Shown here piece after piece: positions 21,696 through 29,685 of a DNA stretch of 31,931 nt; positions within the stretch are counted from its first letter, which is position 1, and each line of letters begins with the position of its first letter. The translations under genes and the position numbers were made by a program. A model generated the notes under the pieces. That model searched no databases, was not told where the DNA came from, and saw only the letters and a list, made by a program, of their open reading frames with translations. This DNA is from Pseudomonadota bacterium (GTDB lineage: Bacteria > Pseudomonadota > Gammaproteobacteria > Burkholderiales > Burkholderiaceae_D): assembly GCA_023389425.1 (NCBI GenBank), contig JAEWEK010000103.1:1-31931 (forward strand), written 5' to 3'.

Positions 21696-22625
21696 TCAGG
21701 CCGGCAGCAGCTTGCCGGACAGGCCCAGCTTCGACAGCTGGGCGCGCACCTTCTCCGCTTCTTCGCGGCTGTAAGGGCCGACCTTCACGCGGATCAGGTT
21801 CTGGTATTTTTCGGTGAACGAGTGGATGCCGGCATCGCGCAGCTTGGCCTGCAGCTCGGCGACCTTTTCCGGGGTGCCCAGCGCGGCCACCTGCAAGACC
21901 ACCTTGTCGCCTGCCTCGTGCGGCTTGGCTTCCTTGCCTTCCAGGATGGCCATGGCGCGCGCCGCATCCTCGGCGTGGGCCGGCTTTTCTTCCTTCTTGG
22001 GCGGCACAGGCTTGGGCTGCTCGGGCTTGGGCTTGTCCTTGTGTTCAGGCTTGGGCGCGTCCAGGTGGGCCAGCTCGGTCTTGTGCTCGACGACGGGCGG
22101 CTTGGGCGGCTCGATTTTCTCGGGCGCGGCCTGCACCGCGGCGATTTTGCGCGCGCTGTCGGCGGGGCTGGGTGCGGCCGGCTTCGATGGCGGCGCCGCG
22201 ACGATTTCCTCGCCCTTGTCGACGCTCTGGCTGGCGGCTACGCTGGCCGGCGCGGCGGCGGGCGGCGCTGCGGCTTCCGGCGCGGAGGCGGGAGCGGCAG
22301 GCATCGGCAGCGGGCCGGCCTTGTCCTTGGCCGGGATCTGGATGTCGACGTCGCCGGCCAGCGGCTTGGGCTCGGAATCGAGCAGCATCGGCAGGCCGAT
22401 GGCGGCGGCCAGCGCCAGCGCGATCGCACCGACCAGGCGGCGCCGGGCGCGCTTCTTCTCGGGGAGCATGGGGTCGTCGGGACCGCGGCGCGCACCGCCG
22501 CCCGCGTGCGAGGCCCGCTTGGCCCGCGCGCGCTCGGAGAATTCGTCGTCCGGACGGGAAAAACGGCCACTAACGTCGGCGCTGCTGTCTTGCTTGTTTT
22601 TACTGAGGAACGAGAACAAGCCCAT
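21696..22625 (-). CDS. SPOR-domain cell-division-associated protein (DedD-like)
   Basis: The 309-residue protein has a short cytoplasmic N-terminus, one membrane segment (about 64-82, LVGAIALALAAAIGLPMLL), a long periplasmic Pro/Ala/Lys-rich linker (about 95-235, with PKPEHKDKPKPEQPKPVPPK), and a C-terminal SPOR domain (about 240-309, VVLQVAALGTPEKVAELQAK to the end). SPOR domains bind denuded glycan at the division septum. The position between folC and cvpA is that of dedD in related bacteria. It starts 11 nt after the folC stop. Confidence 0.88.
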   Translation of the reverse strand: MGLFSFLSKNKQDSSADVSGRFSRPDDEFSERARAKRASHAGGGARRGPDDPMLPEKKRARRRLVGAIALALAAAIGLPMLLDSEPKPLAGDVDIQIPAKDKAGPLPMPAAPASAPEAAAPPAAAPASVAASQSVDKGEEIVAAPPSKPAAPSPADSARKIAAVQAAPEKIEPPKPPVVEHKTELAHLDAPKPEHKDKPKPEQPKPVPPKKEEKPAHAEDAARAMAILEGKEAKPHEAGDKVVLQVAALGTPEKVAELQAKLRDAGIHSFTEKYQNLIRVKVGPYSREEAEKVRAQLSKLGLSGKLLPA

Positions 22626-22636
22626 GCGAGTGTTTG

Positions 22637-23935
22637 TCAGTGTAGAGAGTTTTTTCGGGCCGCCATCACGCCGGCGACGGTGTAGAACGATCCAAAGACC
22701 ACAATTCTATCACTCTCTCCAGCCCGGCTGATGGCCGAGGCAAAAGCTTCGCCCGGATTGGCGAAAGCGGTGGCCGAAAACTCATCGAGCCCGGCGTCGG
22801 CGCGGCGCAGCGTTGCCAGCCTGGCTACCAGGTCGGTGGCCTTGGCCGAACGCGGCGAGGGCAGGTCGGCCACGCACCAGTGGTCGACGATGTCCGCCAG
22901 CGGCGCGATGACGGCGTCGATGTCCTTGTCCTCCATGATGCCGAAGACCGCGTAGGTGAACGGGTGGAAGCCCATATTCCCCAGGTTCTGCGCCAGCGTG
23001 GCGGCGGCGTGCGGATTGTGGGCGACGTCGTAGATGATGGTCGGGCGGCCGGCCAGCACCTGGAAGCGTCCCGGCAGCTCGACCAGGGCCAGCCCCGCCC
23101 TCACCTCCTGGGCGCCGCAGGGCAGCACCATGCGCAGTGCTTCCAGCGCGGCCAGCGCGGCCGAGGCGTTGAGCAGCTGGTTGGCGCCGCGCAGGGCCGG
23201 ATAGGCCAGCGAATTGCGGCGCACCTCGCGCCCGCCGTAGCTCCACTGCTGCTTGTCGCCCTGGTAATTGAAGTCGCGTCCCAGCAGCCACAGGTCGGCG
23301 CCGATGTCCTCGGCGTGCTTGATGAGCGACTGCGGCGGCATCGGGTCGCTGCAGATCGCGGCCTTGCCCGGCCTGAAGATGCCGGCCTTCTCGAAACCGA
23401 TCTCCTCGCGCGTGTCGCCCAGGTATTCCTTGTGGTCGATGTCGATGCTGGTCACGATCGACACGTCGGCGTCGATCACGTTGACCGCGTCCAGGCGGCC
23501 GCCCAGGCCGACTTCGAGGATGGCGACGTCGATGCGGCTTGTTGACAGCAGCTGCATGATCGCCAGCGTGGTGAACTCGAAATAGGTCAACGACACGTCG
23601 CCGCGCGCGCTTTCGACCGCGTTGAAGGCCTCGACCAGGGCTGCGTCGCTGGCGTTCTCGCCGTTCAGGCGGGCGCGCTCGTTAAAGGCGAGGAAGTGCG
23701 GCTTGATGTACAGGCCGACGCGGTAGCCGGACTGCAGCAGCATCGCTTCCAGCATCGAGCAGGTCGAGCCCTTGCCGTTGGTGCCGGCGACCATGATGAC
23801 CGGGCACTTGAATTGCAGGGCCAGGCGCTCCTTCACGGCGCGCACGCGGTCCAGGCCCATGTCGATATGGGTTTCGGCATGGCGCGACTCGAGCAGCGCC
23901 AGCCAGTCGGGCAAGGTGGTCGGGAGGTTTGGCAT
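22637..23935 (-). CDS. folC: Bifunctional folylpolyglutamate synthase/dihydrofolate synthase
   Basis: The enzyme of about 432 residues adds L-glutamate to dihydropteroate and to folates. The ATP-binding motif VAGTNGKGSTCSMLEAML is near the N-terminus. Other Mur-ligase-type motifs are YIKPHFLAFNERARLNGE, ILEVGLGGRLDAVN, SIDIDHKEYLG and YDVAHNPHAA. The start at ATG 23935 (MPNLPTTLPDWL) is preferred to an in-frame ATG at 23998, because the latter lies inside the palindromic repeat and the extra 21 residues are not family-like. No strong ribosome site is seen. It lies in the accD-folC-dedD run. Confidence 0.94.
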   Translation of the reverse strand: MPNLPTTLPDWLALLESRHAETHIDMGLDRVRAVKERLALQFKCPVIMVAGTNGKGSTCSMLEAMLLQSGYRVGLYIKPHFLAFNERARLNGENASDAALVEAFNAVESARGDVSLTYFEFTTLAIMQLLSTSRIDVAILEVGLGGRLDAVNVIDADVSIVTSIDIDHKEYLGDTREEIGFEKAGIFRPGKAAICSDPMPPQSLIKHAEDIGADLWLLGRDFNYQGDKQQWSYGGREVRRNSLAYPALRGANQLLNASAALAALEALRMVLPCGAQEVRAGLALVELPGRFQVLAGRPTIIYDVAHNPHAAATLAQNLGNMGFHPFTYAVFGIMEDKDIDAVIAPLADIVDHWCVADLPSPRSAKATDLVARLATLRRADAGLDEFSATAFANPGEAFASAISRAGESDRIVVFGSFYTVAGVMAARKNSLH

Positions 23936-23992
23936 GGGATGTCTGGTGGATGCGGATGCCCGGACGGAGGGTATCGCGTACTGAAGAGAGAA

Positions 23993-24074
23993 CGTCATCC
24001 CCGCGGAGGCGGGGATCCCATCTTGCGTGCACGGCTGCGGTGCGAAACGGGGTTCCCGCCTCCGCGGGAACGAC
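23993..24074. repeat. Palindromic intergenic repeat, full copy (two arms)
   Basis: Two arms with the core CCCGCGGAGGCGGG form an inverted repeat (left from 23993, right to 24074), with a central spacer. It has the same layout and outer motif (CGTC...CGACG) as 12213-12298. It fills most of the accD-folC gap and would be transcribed with the operon as a stable hairpin. Confidence 0.8.
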
Positions 24075-24091
24075 GATATCGTAAGAGCCGA

Positions 24092-24967
24092 CTAATTAGC
24101 GACGACTTCCGCCGACTGGTTCTGCAGCAGCGCCAGCAGGCGCGCGATTTCTTCGCGCATCTTGCGCCGGTCGACGATCATGTCGATCGCGCCCTTCTGC
24201 AGCAGGAACTCGGCGCGCTGGAAGCCTTCCGGCAGCTTCTCGCGCACGGTGTTTTCGATCACGCGCTGGCCGGCGAAACCGATCAGTGCCTTCGGCTCGG
24301 CGATCACGACGTCGCCCAGGAACACGAAGGACGCGGACACGCCGCCCATGGTCGGATCGGTCGCGACGCTGATGAAGGGCAGCTTTTTCTCGGCCAGCTT
24401 GGTCAGCATCGAGGTGGTTTTCGCCATCTGCATCAGCGACAGCAGGCCTTCCTGCATGCGCGCGCCGCCGGTGGCCGAGAAGCAGATGAACGGCACCTTC
24501 TGCTCGATCGCGGCCTGCACGCCGCGCACGAAGCGCTCGCCGACCACGGAGCCCATCGAGCCGCCCATGAATTCGAAGTCGAAGCAGGCCGTCACGACCG
24601 GCAGGCTCATGATCGAGCCGCCCATGACGATCAGCGCATCGGTTTCACCGGTGGCGTCCATCGCCTGCTTGAGGCGGTCCGGGTATTTTTTGCTGTCCTT
24701 GAACTTGAGCGTGTCGACCGGCAGGATCTCCTGGCCGATGTCGTAGCGGCCGCCTTCGTCCAGCAGGGCGTCCAGGCGGTCACGCGCGCGGATGCGCATG
24801 TGATGGCTGCATTTCGGGCACACGTGCAGGTTGGACTCGAGGTCGGCGCGGTACAGCACCGCTTCGCACGACGGGCACTTGACCCACAGGCCCTCGGGCA
24901 TGGACTTGCGCTGGGAGGCATCGGAGCGCTGGATCCGGGGAGGCAGCAGCTTTTCCAACCAACTCAT
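24092..24967 (-). CDS. accD: Acetyl-CoA carboxylase carboxyltransferase subunit beta
   Basis: The 291-residue subunit transfers CO2 from carboxybiotin to acetyl-CoA, the first step of fatty-acid synthesis, together with AccA. The N-terminal zinc ribbon has C31, C34, C50 and C53 (CPSC...CPKC). The carboxyltransferase core includes MGGSMGSVVGERFVRG, FSATGGARMQEG and DPTMGGVSASF. The ribosome site AAAGGAG lies just before ATG 24967. In related genomes accD normally follows trpA directly; here two extra genes lie between. Confidence 0.97.
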   Translation of the reverse strand: MSWLEKLLPPRIQRSDASQRKSMPEGLWVKCPSCEAVLYRADLESNLHVCPKCSHHMRIRARDRLDALLDEGGRYDIGQEILPVDTLKFKDSKKYPDRLKQAMDATGETDALIVMGGSIMSLPVVTACFDFEFMGGSMGSVVGERFVRGVQAAIEQKVPFICFSATGGARMQEGLLSLMQMAKTTSMLTKLAEKKLPFISVATDPTMGGVSASFVFLGDVVIAEPKALIGFAGQRVIENTVREKLPEGFQRAEFLLQKGAIDMIVDRRKMREEIARLLALLQNQSAEVVAN

Positions 24968-25078
24968 CTTTTCTCCTTTGCGGCAATTCTAAAGTTGGCG
25001 GTAGTTTAGCCGCTAGTGCCTTGCTTGTCGAATTCTTGCCGTTCTATACTTATCGCAATAGCAATAGTGTTCGGTTGC

Positions 25079-25831
25079 TTAGTTTGCCGGGGTAAATTTA
25101 ACGTATTGAATATTCAATGTGATTGCCTCGCTATAACGCAGCACAAAATAATCCCCGTCAACAGGATAAAAACGCTCGGCGCTACTCGCGCGGTCCGCCT
25201 CCGTCGGCTTCTTGTCGGCGCTGATCGGCCGGCGCATGACCGTCCGAAGGACGAGCCGATCAAGCGTGCCGTCCGGCGCGAAGAACGACTCATCCAGATA
25301 GCCGGTGTAGAGAAAAGCATCGCCAGCCACATCGACAACTGCCGACACAATGATTACATCCGGCTCGGATTGGATGTCGAAATCAGCGCCCGTCAAAAGG
25401 TAATACCAAGGAGCGTCGTGAAACCTGAAGACCGCACTGAAGCGCGCTGATGCCCGATCAAGCCGGTATCTCGAAATGACGTGGCGCACAAGCTTCGGAA
25501 AGCCAAATGACGCGATCAGCAAGCTCAGGAAATATAGCGATACCAGGCGGAAGTCGCGCGCAACTTGCTCGGCCGCGGCTGCCTGCCCTTTCGGTTCCGA
25601 CGACAGCAATTTGAGAAGTGCGACCGGATCCAGCGACCGCCCAAAAATTGCATTGGTCGCTGTGAGCCAGACAGCGTGCGATACGAATGCCCAGAGAACG
25701 GCCTCGGCAACGACCTGGCCAAACGGGGAAAAATCAAGGGAAGTTCGTTCGGCACGCTTCAATCGCGTTCGAACGACAAAGCCAGGCAAAAGAACGAGGA
25801 AGACAACGAGCGCTGGCAATGCAACGTTCAT
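25079..25831 (-). CDS. Membrane protein of unknown function, DUF6338-like
   Basis: The 250-residue protein has hydrophobic segments at about 3-20, 38-60 and 96-115, then a soluble C-terminal region (about 125-250) with ARFSAVFRFHDAPWYYLLTG, DVAGDAFLYTGYLDESFF and GDYFVLRYSEAITLNIQYV. This pattern resembles DUF6338 proteins; the assignment is from memory of the family and needs a profile search. No function is known to me. It is preceded by a 64-residue gene (15-nt gap) and lies between trpA and accD, interrupting a run that is otherwise conserved. GC content is clearly lower than in both flanks, a sign of acquisition. The start ATG 25831 lacks a good ribosome site. Confidence 0.75.
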   Translation of the reverse strand: MNVALPALVVFLVLLPGFVVRTRLKRAERTSLDFSPFGQVVAEAVLWAFVSHAVWLTATNAIFGRSLDPVALLKLLSSEPKGQAAAAEQVARDFRLVSLYFLSLLIASFGFPKLVRHVISRYRLDRASARFSAVFRFHDAPWYYLLTGADFDIQSEPDVIIVSAVVDVAGDAFLYTGYLDESFFAPDGTLDRLVLRTVMRRPISADKKPTEADRASSAERFYPVDGDYFVLRYSEAITLNIQYVKFTPAN

Positions 25832-25846
25832 TTACTGAACTAGGAA

Positions 25847-26041
25847 TCAGCCAGCTGCTTTGGGAACGACGGTCGCGACCCACTCGCGACCTTCGCGAGA
25901 CCTGATCAAAAACGGCTCTGCCTGAGGTTGCGGTGCCGGCGTGGCGTCTCCCCTCCTATTCGCGAGGAACGTACGCAGCTGCTCACGCGCGACTGGATCT
26001 GCGAGCAATTGGGCGGCAAGCTTGCTTTTTAGCGCTTTCAT
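25847..26041 (-). CDS. Small protein of unknown function, partner of the DUF6338-like gene
   Basis: The 64-residue protein starts MKALKSKLAAQLLADPVARE, with a basic amphipathic helix, a Pro-rich middle (TPAPQPQAEP) and an end FLIRSREGREWVATVVPKAAG. No signal peptide, Cys or membrane segment is seen. It is not recognised. An in-frame ATG 6 codons upstream (26059) is possible, but the start at 26041 gives a more natural helix. The 15-nt gap to the DUF6338-like gene suggests co-transcription. The codon pattern looks like a real gene, but small size keeps confidence moderate. Confidence 0.55.
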   Translation of the reverse strand: MKALKSKLAAQLLADPVAREQLRTFLANRRGDATPAPQPQAEPFLIRSREGREWVATVVPKAAG

Positions 26042-26070
26042 TGCTCTAGTATGCCACAAGCGGAGTGGAG

Positions 26071-26097
26071 ATCCAGCGATCGTGATTATCGCTGGAT
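26071..26097. other. Perfect 10-bp hairpin after trpA
   Basis: ATCCAGCGAT (26071-26080) and ATCGCTGGAT (26088-26097) are exact reverse complements around a 7-nt loop. It lies 21 nt after the trpA stop and 30 nt before the small gene. There is no T-run on the - strand, so it may be an operator, an mRNA-stabilising hairpin or an insertion boundary rather than an intrinsic terminator. Confidence 0.5.
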
Positions 26098-26117
26098 TTC
26101 TGCCTGATCTCGAGCAA

Positions 26118-26918
26118 TCAGCCCGCGTCCAGCGCCGCCCGGATGCCGGCGCAGAACGCCTGTACCGCCGCCGGCCCCTGCTCTTTCGGCGTGTTCTCCA
26201 GCTCCTGGATAATGCGGCTGCCGATCACCACGGCGTCGGCCACACTGGCCACGGTCTTGGCGGTCTGGGCGTCGCGGATGCCGAAACCGACGCCGATCGG
26301 CAGCTTGACGTGCTCCCGGATCGCGGCCACGCGGCGTGCCACGTCTTCGGTGTCGATGCCGCCCGCGCCCGTCACGCCTTTCAGCGAAACGTAGTACGAG
26401 AAGCCGCCGCCGTGGCGCGCGACCTGCTTCACGCGCTCGGTGGTCGAGGTCGGCGCGAGCAGGAAGATCATGTCGAGGCCATTGGCCTTCATCTCGGCCG
26501 CGAAGGCCTCGCATTCTTCCGGCGGATAGTCGACCACGATGGCGCCGTCGGCGCCCGCCGCTTTGGCGGCCTGGATGAAGGCGGATTGCCCCATGCGCTC
26601 GATCGGATTGGCGTAGCCCATCAGGACCACCGGCGTCTTCTCGTCGCTCTTGCGGAATTCGCGCACGTAGCCGAGGACGTCCTTCATCCCGACCTTGAAC
26701 TTGAGCGCACGCTCGCAGGCGCGCTGGATCACCGGGCCCTCGGCCATCGGGTCCGAAAACGGGACGCCGAGTTCGAGGACGTCGGCGCCGCCAGCGACCA
26801 GCGCATGCATCAGCGGCACCGTCATTTCGGGGCCCGGGTCGCCGGCGGTGATGAAGGTGACGAGGCCGGTCTTGTTCTGCGCCTTGAGCGCGGCAAAGCT
26901 TTGTTCGATTCTGGACAT
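26118..26918 (-). CDS. trpA: Tryptophan synthase alpha chain
   Basis: The 266-residue subunit cleaves indole-3-glycerol phosphate and passes indole to TrpB. TIM-barrel motifs are VTFITAGDPGPE, LELGVPFSDPMAEGP (catalytic E49 present), VVLMGYANPIERMG, FLLAPTSTTERV, YVSLKGVTGAGG and GVGFGIRDAQTA. The residue equivalent to the catalytic Asp60 of the Salmonella enzyme is Glu (E60 in MAEGP; the usual motif is ADGP). The rest of the active-site loops look normal, so the enzyme is probably functional. It follows trpB after 36 nt. Confidence 0.96.
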   Translation of the reverse strand: MSRIEQSFAALKAQNKTGLVTFITAGDPGPEMTVPLMHALVAGGADVLELGVPFSDPMAEGPVIQRACERALKFKVGMKDVLGYVREFRKSDEKTPVVLMGYANPIERMGQSAFIQAAKAAGADGAIVVDYPPEECEAFAAEMKANGLDMIFLLAPTSTTERVKQVARHGGGFSYYVSLKGVTGAGGIDTEDVARRVAAIREHVKLPIGVGFGIRDAQTAKTVASVADAVVIGSRIIQELENTPKEQGPAAVQAFCAGIRAALDAG

Positions 26919-26954
26919 GCTGTTCTCTCTGTTGGGTGGATGGCTGCGCCGGGC

Positions 26955-28199
26955 TCAGTTGAAGTTCAGGCCCATTCGCTGCGCCACCGTGTGCATGTCC
27001 TTGTCGCCGCGGCCCGACAGGTTGACCAGTACCACCTTATCCTTCGGCAGCGTGCCCGCCAGCTTGGCCGCGTACGCGAGCGCGTGCGAGGATTCCAGCG
27101 CCGGGATGATGCCTTCGATGCGGCAGCAGTCGTGGAAGGCCGCCAGCGCCTCGTCGTCGGTGATCGACACATACTGCGCGCGGCCGCTGTCCTTCAGCCA
27201 CGCGTGCTCGGGGCCGACGCCCGGATAGTCCAGGCCCGCCGACACCGAATGCGTCTCGATGATCTGGCCGTTCTCGTCCTGCAGCAGGTAGGTGCGGTTG
27301 CCGTGCAAGACGCCCGGGAAGCCGGCCGTCAGCGACGCCGCGTGCTTGCCGCTGTCGATGCCCTCTCCCGCCGCCTCGACGCCCACCAGCTTCACGTCCT
27401 TCTCGTCGATGTAGGGATAGAAGATGCCCATCGCGTTGGAACCGCCGCCGATGCATGCGATCACGTAGTCGGGCTGGCGCCCCGCCATCTCCGGCATCTG
27501 CACGCGGCATTCCTCGCCGATCACGGACTGGAAGTCGCGCACCATCATCGGGTAAGGGTGCGGGCCGGCCACGGTGCCGATGATGTAGAAGGTGTTTTCG
27601 ATATTGGTGACCCAGTCGCGCATCGCTTCGTTCAGCGCGTCCTTGAGGGTCTTGGAGCCCGATTCCACCGGCACCACGGTCGCGCCCAGGAGCTTCATGC
27701 GGTACACGTTCTGGGCCTGGCGCTTGACGTCCTCGCTGCCCATGTAGACCACGCACTCGAGGCCGAAGCGCGCGCAGATGGTGGCGGTAGCCACGCCGTG
27801 CTGGCCGGCGCCGGTTTCGGCGATGATGCGCTTCTTGCCCATGCGGCGGGCCAGCAGCGCCTGGCCGATCACGTTGTTGATCTTGTGCGCGCCGGTGTGG
27901 TTCAGGTCTTCGCGCTTCAGGTAGATCTGCGCGCCGCCTGCAAGCTCGGACCAGCGCTTGGCGTGGTAGATCGGCGATGGGCGGCCGACGAAGTGCTTGA
28001 GCTCATAGCGGAACTCTTCCAGGAACTCGGGATCCTGCGAGAAGCGCGCGTAAGCTTCGTTCAGTTCGTTGAGGGCATGGCTCAGGGTCTCGGCCACGAA
28101 GCTGCCGCCGTACTGGCCAAAGTGGCCGGTGGCGTCGGGCAGTGCGTAGTCGGGGGTGTGGAACAGCGCGGCTGCGCTGCGGTCAGGGGCTGCTTTCAT
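26955..28199 (-). CDS. trpB: Tryptophan synthase beta chain
   Basis: The enzyme of about 414 residues joins indole and serine using PLP. Motifs are FGQYGGSFVAETL, the PLP lysine in NHTGAHKINNVIGQAL, ETGAGQHGVATAT, CIGGGSNAMGIFYP (phosphate loop), and GLDYPGVGPEHAWL. Two in-frame ATG codons are possible: 28199 (MKAAPDRSAA), overlapping trpF by 17 nt, and 28226 (MPSLKAKPN), overlapping by 44 nt. The shorter form was chosen because of the smaller overlap and a purine-rich GAAAGCGAAG upstream. The N-terminal extension before HTPDYALPDATGHFG is normal for the clade. Confidence 0.95.
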   Translation of the reverse strand: MKAAPDRSAAALFHTPDYALPDATGHFGQYGGSFVAETLSHALNELNEAYARFSQDPEFLEEFRYELKHFVGRPSPIYHAKRWSELAGGAQIYLKREDLNHTGAHKINNVIGQALLARRMGKKRIIAETGAGQHGVATATICARFGLECVVYMGSEDVKRQAQNVYRMKLLGATVVPVESGSKTLKDALNEAMRDWVTNIENTFYIIGTVAGPHPYPMMVRDFQSVIGEECRVQMPEMAGRQPDYVIACIGGGSNAMGIFYPYIDEKDVKLVGVEAAGEGIDSGKHAASLTAGFPGVLHGNRTYLLQDENGQIIETHSVSAGLDYPGVGPEHAWLKDSGRAQYVSITDDEALAAFHDCCRIEGIIPALESSHALAYAAKLAGTLPKDKVVLVNLSGRGDKDMHTVAQRMGLNFN

Positions 28200-28875
28200 G
28201 TTGGGCTTCGCTTTCAGTGATGGCATCGGCTACCCGCACCGCGGCGACAAACGCTGCGATCTTGCGGGCGTCCTTGATGCCCTTCTGCTGCTCGACACCA
28301 CTGCTGATGTCGACCGCATAGGGGCGTACGCGTACCACCGCGTCAGTCGCGTTTTGTACGCTCAAGCCACCACTCAAAACGACCCGAGGCGCGAGCTCTT
28401 TTGGAATGAGAGACCAATCGAAGACCTTTCCTGCGCCGCCGTAGGCATCGACGTAAGCGTCGAGCAGCAGGCCCGAAAACCACGGGCTGGCGGCGCGGTA
28501 TGCAAGCTCACATGATAGCAAATCGGAAGCCGAGGTGTCCGGTTTGACGCGGTAGGCCCGCACGAAGGGGCGCTGCACCCGGGCGGCGATGGCCGCGCAC
28601 TGCCCGGCCGTTTCGTCGCCGTGGAACTGCAGCAGCGAAACCTGCCCGGCAGCCAGCACCGCATCGACCTCCTCGATGCCCGGGTTGACGAACAGAGCGA
28701 CCGTGCTGACGAAAGGCGGCACCGCGCGCGCCAGCAGGCCAAACTGCTCCGGCGCGACGTAGCGCGGGCTCTTTGGATAGAACACGAAGCCGAGTGCGTC
28801 CGCGCCGGCGTCGACGGCGGCATGCAGGTCTTCGAGGCGGGTGATGCCGCAGATTTTGATGCGGGTACGGTGCAT
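28183..28875 (-). CDS. trpF: Phosphoribosylanthranilate isomerase
   Basis: The 230-residue TIM-barrel enzyme carries out the third step from chorismate in tryptophan synthesis. Motifs are the catalytic Cys in RIKICGITRLEDL, ALGFVFYPKSPRYV, LLQFHGDET, the catalytic Asp in LLLDAYVDAYGGAGK, VVLSGGL and AVDISSGVEQQKGIKD. A ribosome site TAGGAG overlaps the truA stop, 9 nt before ATG 28875. The 3' end overlaps trpB. Confidence 0.96.
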   Translation of the reverse strand: MHRTRIKICGITRLEDLHAAVDAGADALGFVFYPKSPRYVAPEQFGLLARAVPPFVSTVALFVNPGIEEVDAVLAAGQVSLLQFHGDETAGQCAAIAARVQRPFVRAYRVKPDTSASDLLSCELAYRAASPWFSGLLLDAYVDAYGGAGKVFDWSLIPKELAPRVVLSGGLSVQNATDAVVRVRPYAVDISSGVEQQKGIKDARKIAAFVAAVRVADAITESEAQHESSP

Positions 28876-28884
28876 GGCGAGCTC

Positions 28885-29685
28885 CTACAGCCAGGGCAGC
28901 GGCAGCGCGTCTTCCTGCGGCAGGCCCCATTTGGGATCGTACCCGATCTTGGCCAGGTACAGGCCGTCCGGCATGAAGGTCGGCGCGGCGGCGTCGCGGT
29001 CGCGGCTGTTCAGCACATGCTCGATCCAGCCAGGCTCGTTGCGGCCGGTGCCGACGTAAACCAGGGCGCCCACGATATTGCGCACCATGTGGTGCAGGAA
29101 GGCGCTGGCGCGCAGGGTGAACACGATGATGTCGCCGTGGCGCTCGATGCTCACTTCCTGCATTTCCTTGACCGGCGTCCTGGCCTGGCAGCCGGAGGCG
29201 CGGAAGGACGTGAAGTCGTGGGTGCCGATCAGGTGGCGCGCGCCTTCGCGCATGCGCTCGACGTCGAGCGGACGGAACACCCAGCCCGCGCGGCCGGCCA
29301 GCAGCGACGATGGGTTCGGGTGGTTGTACAGCACGTAGTGATAGGTGCGCGAGCGCGCCGAGAAGCGCGCGTGGAAGTCATTGCCTTCGGCGTCAGGCGC
29401 GACTTCGGCGGCCCAGCGCACCACGATCGATTCGGGCAGGAAGGCGTTGACGCCGCGGATCCACGAGGTGGTCGCGCGCGTCAGGTCGGTATCGAAATGG
29501 ACCACCTGCTCGATCGCGTGCACGCCGGCGTCGGTGCGGCCGGCACAGGTCGTCGCGATCGGGCCGCAGGCGAATTTCTCGAGCGCGATTTCGAGCTGGT
29601 CCTGCACGGTGTCGCGCGAGGGCTGCTTCTGGTAACCGTTCCAGGCGGTGCCGACATACTGGACACCGAGTGCTATTCGTTTCAC
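28885..29685 (-). CDS. truA: tRNA pseudouridine synthase A
   Basis: The 266-residue enzyme makes pseudouridine at positions 38-40 of tRNA anticodon arms. Motifs are ALGVQYVGTAWNGYQKQ, the catalytic Asp in CAGRTDAGVHA, VNAFLPESIVVRWA, ARSRTYHYVLYN and FLHHMVRNIVGALVYVG. The start is GTG 29685, overlapping the fimV stop by 4 nt (GTGA), so coupled translation is likely. The fimV-truA-trpF order is typical of betaproteobacteria. Confidence 0.96.
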   Translation of the reverse strand: MKRIALGVQYVGTAWNGYQKQPSRDTVQDQLEIALEKFACGPIATTCAGRTDAGVHAIEQVVHFDTDLTRATTSWIRGVNAFLPESIVVRWAAEVAPDAEGNDFHARFSARSRTYHYVLYNHPNPSSLLAGRAGWVFRPLDVERMREGARHLIGTHDFTSFRASGCQARTPVKEMQEVSIERHGDIIVFTLRASAFLHHMVRNIVGALVYVGTGRNEPGWIEHVLNSRDRDAAAPTFMPDGLYLAKIGYDPKWGLPQEDALPLPWL

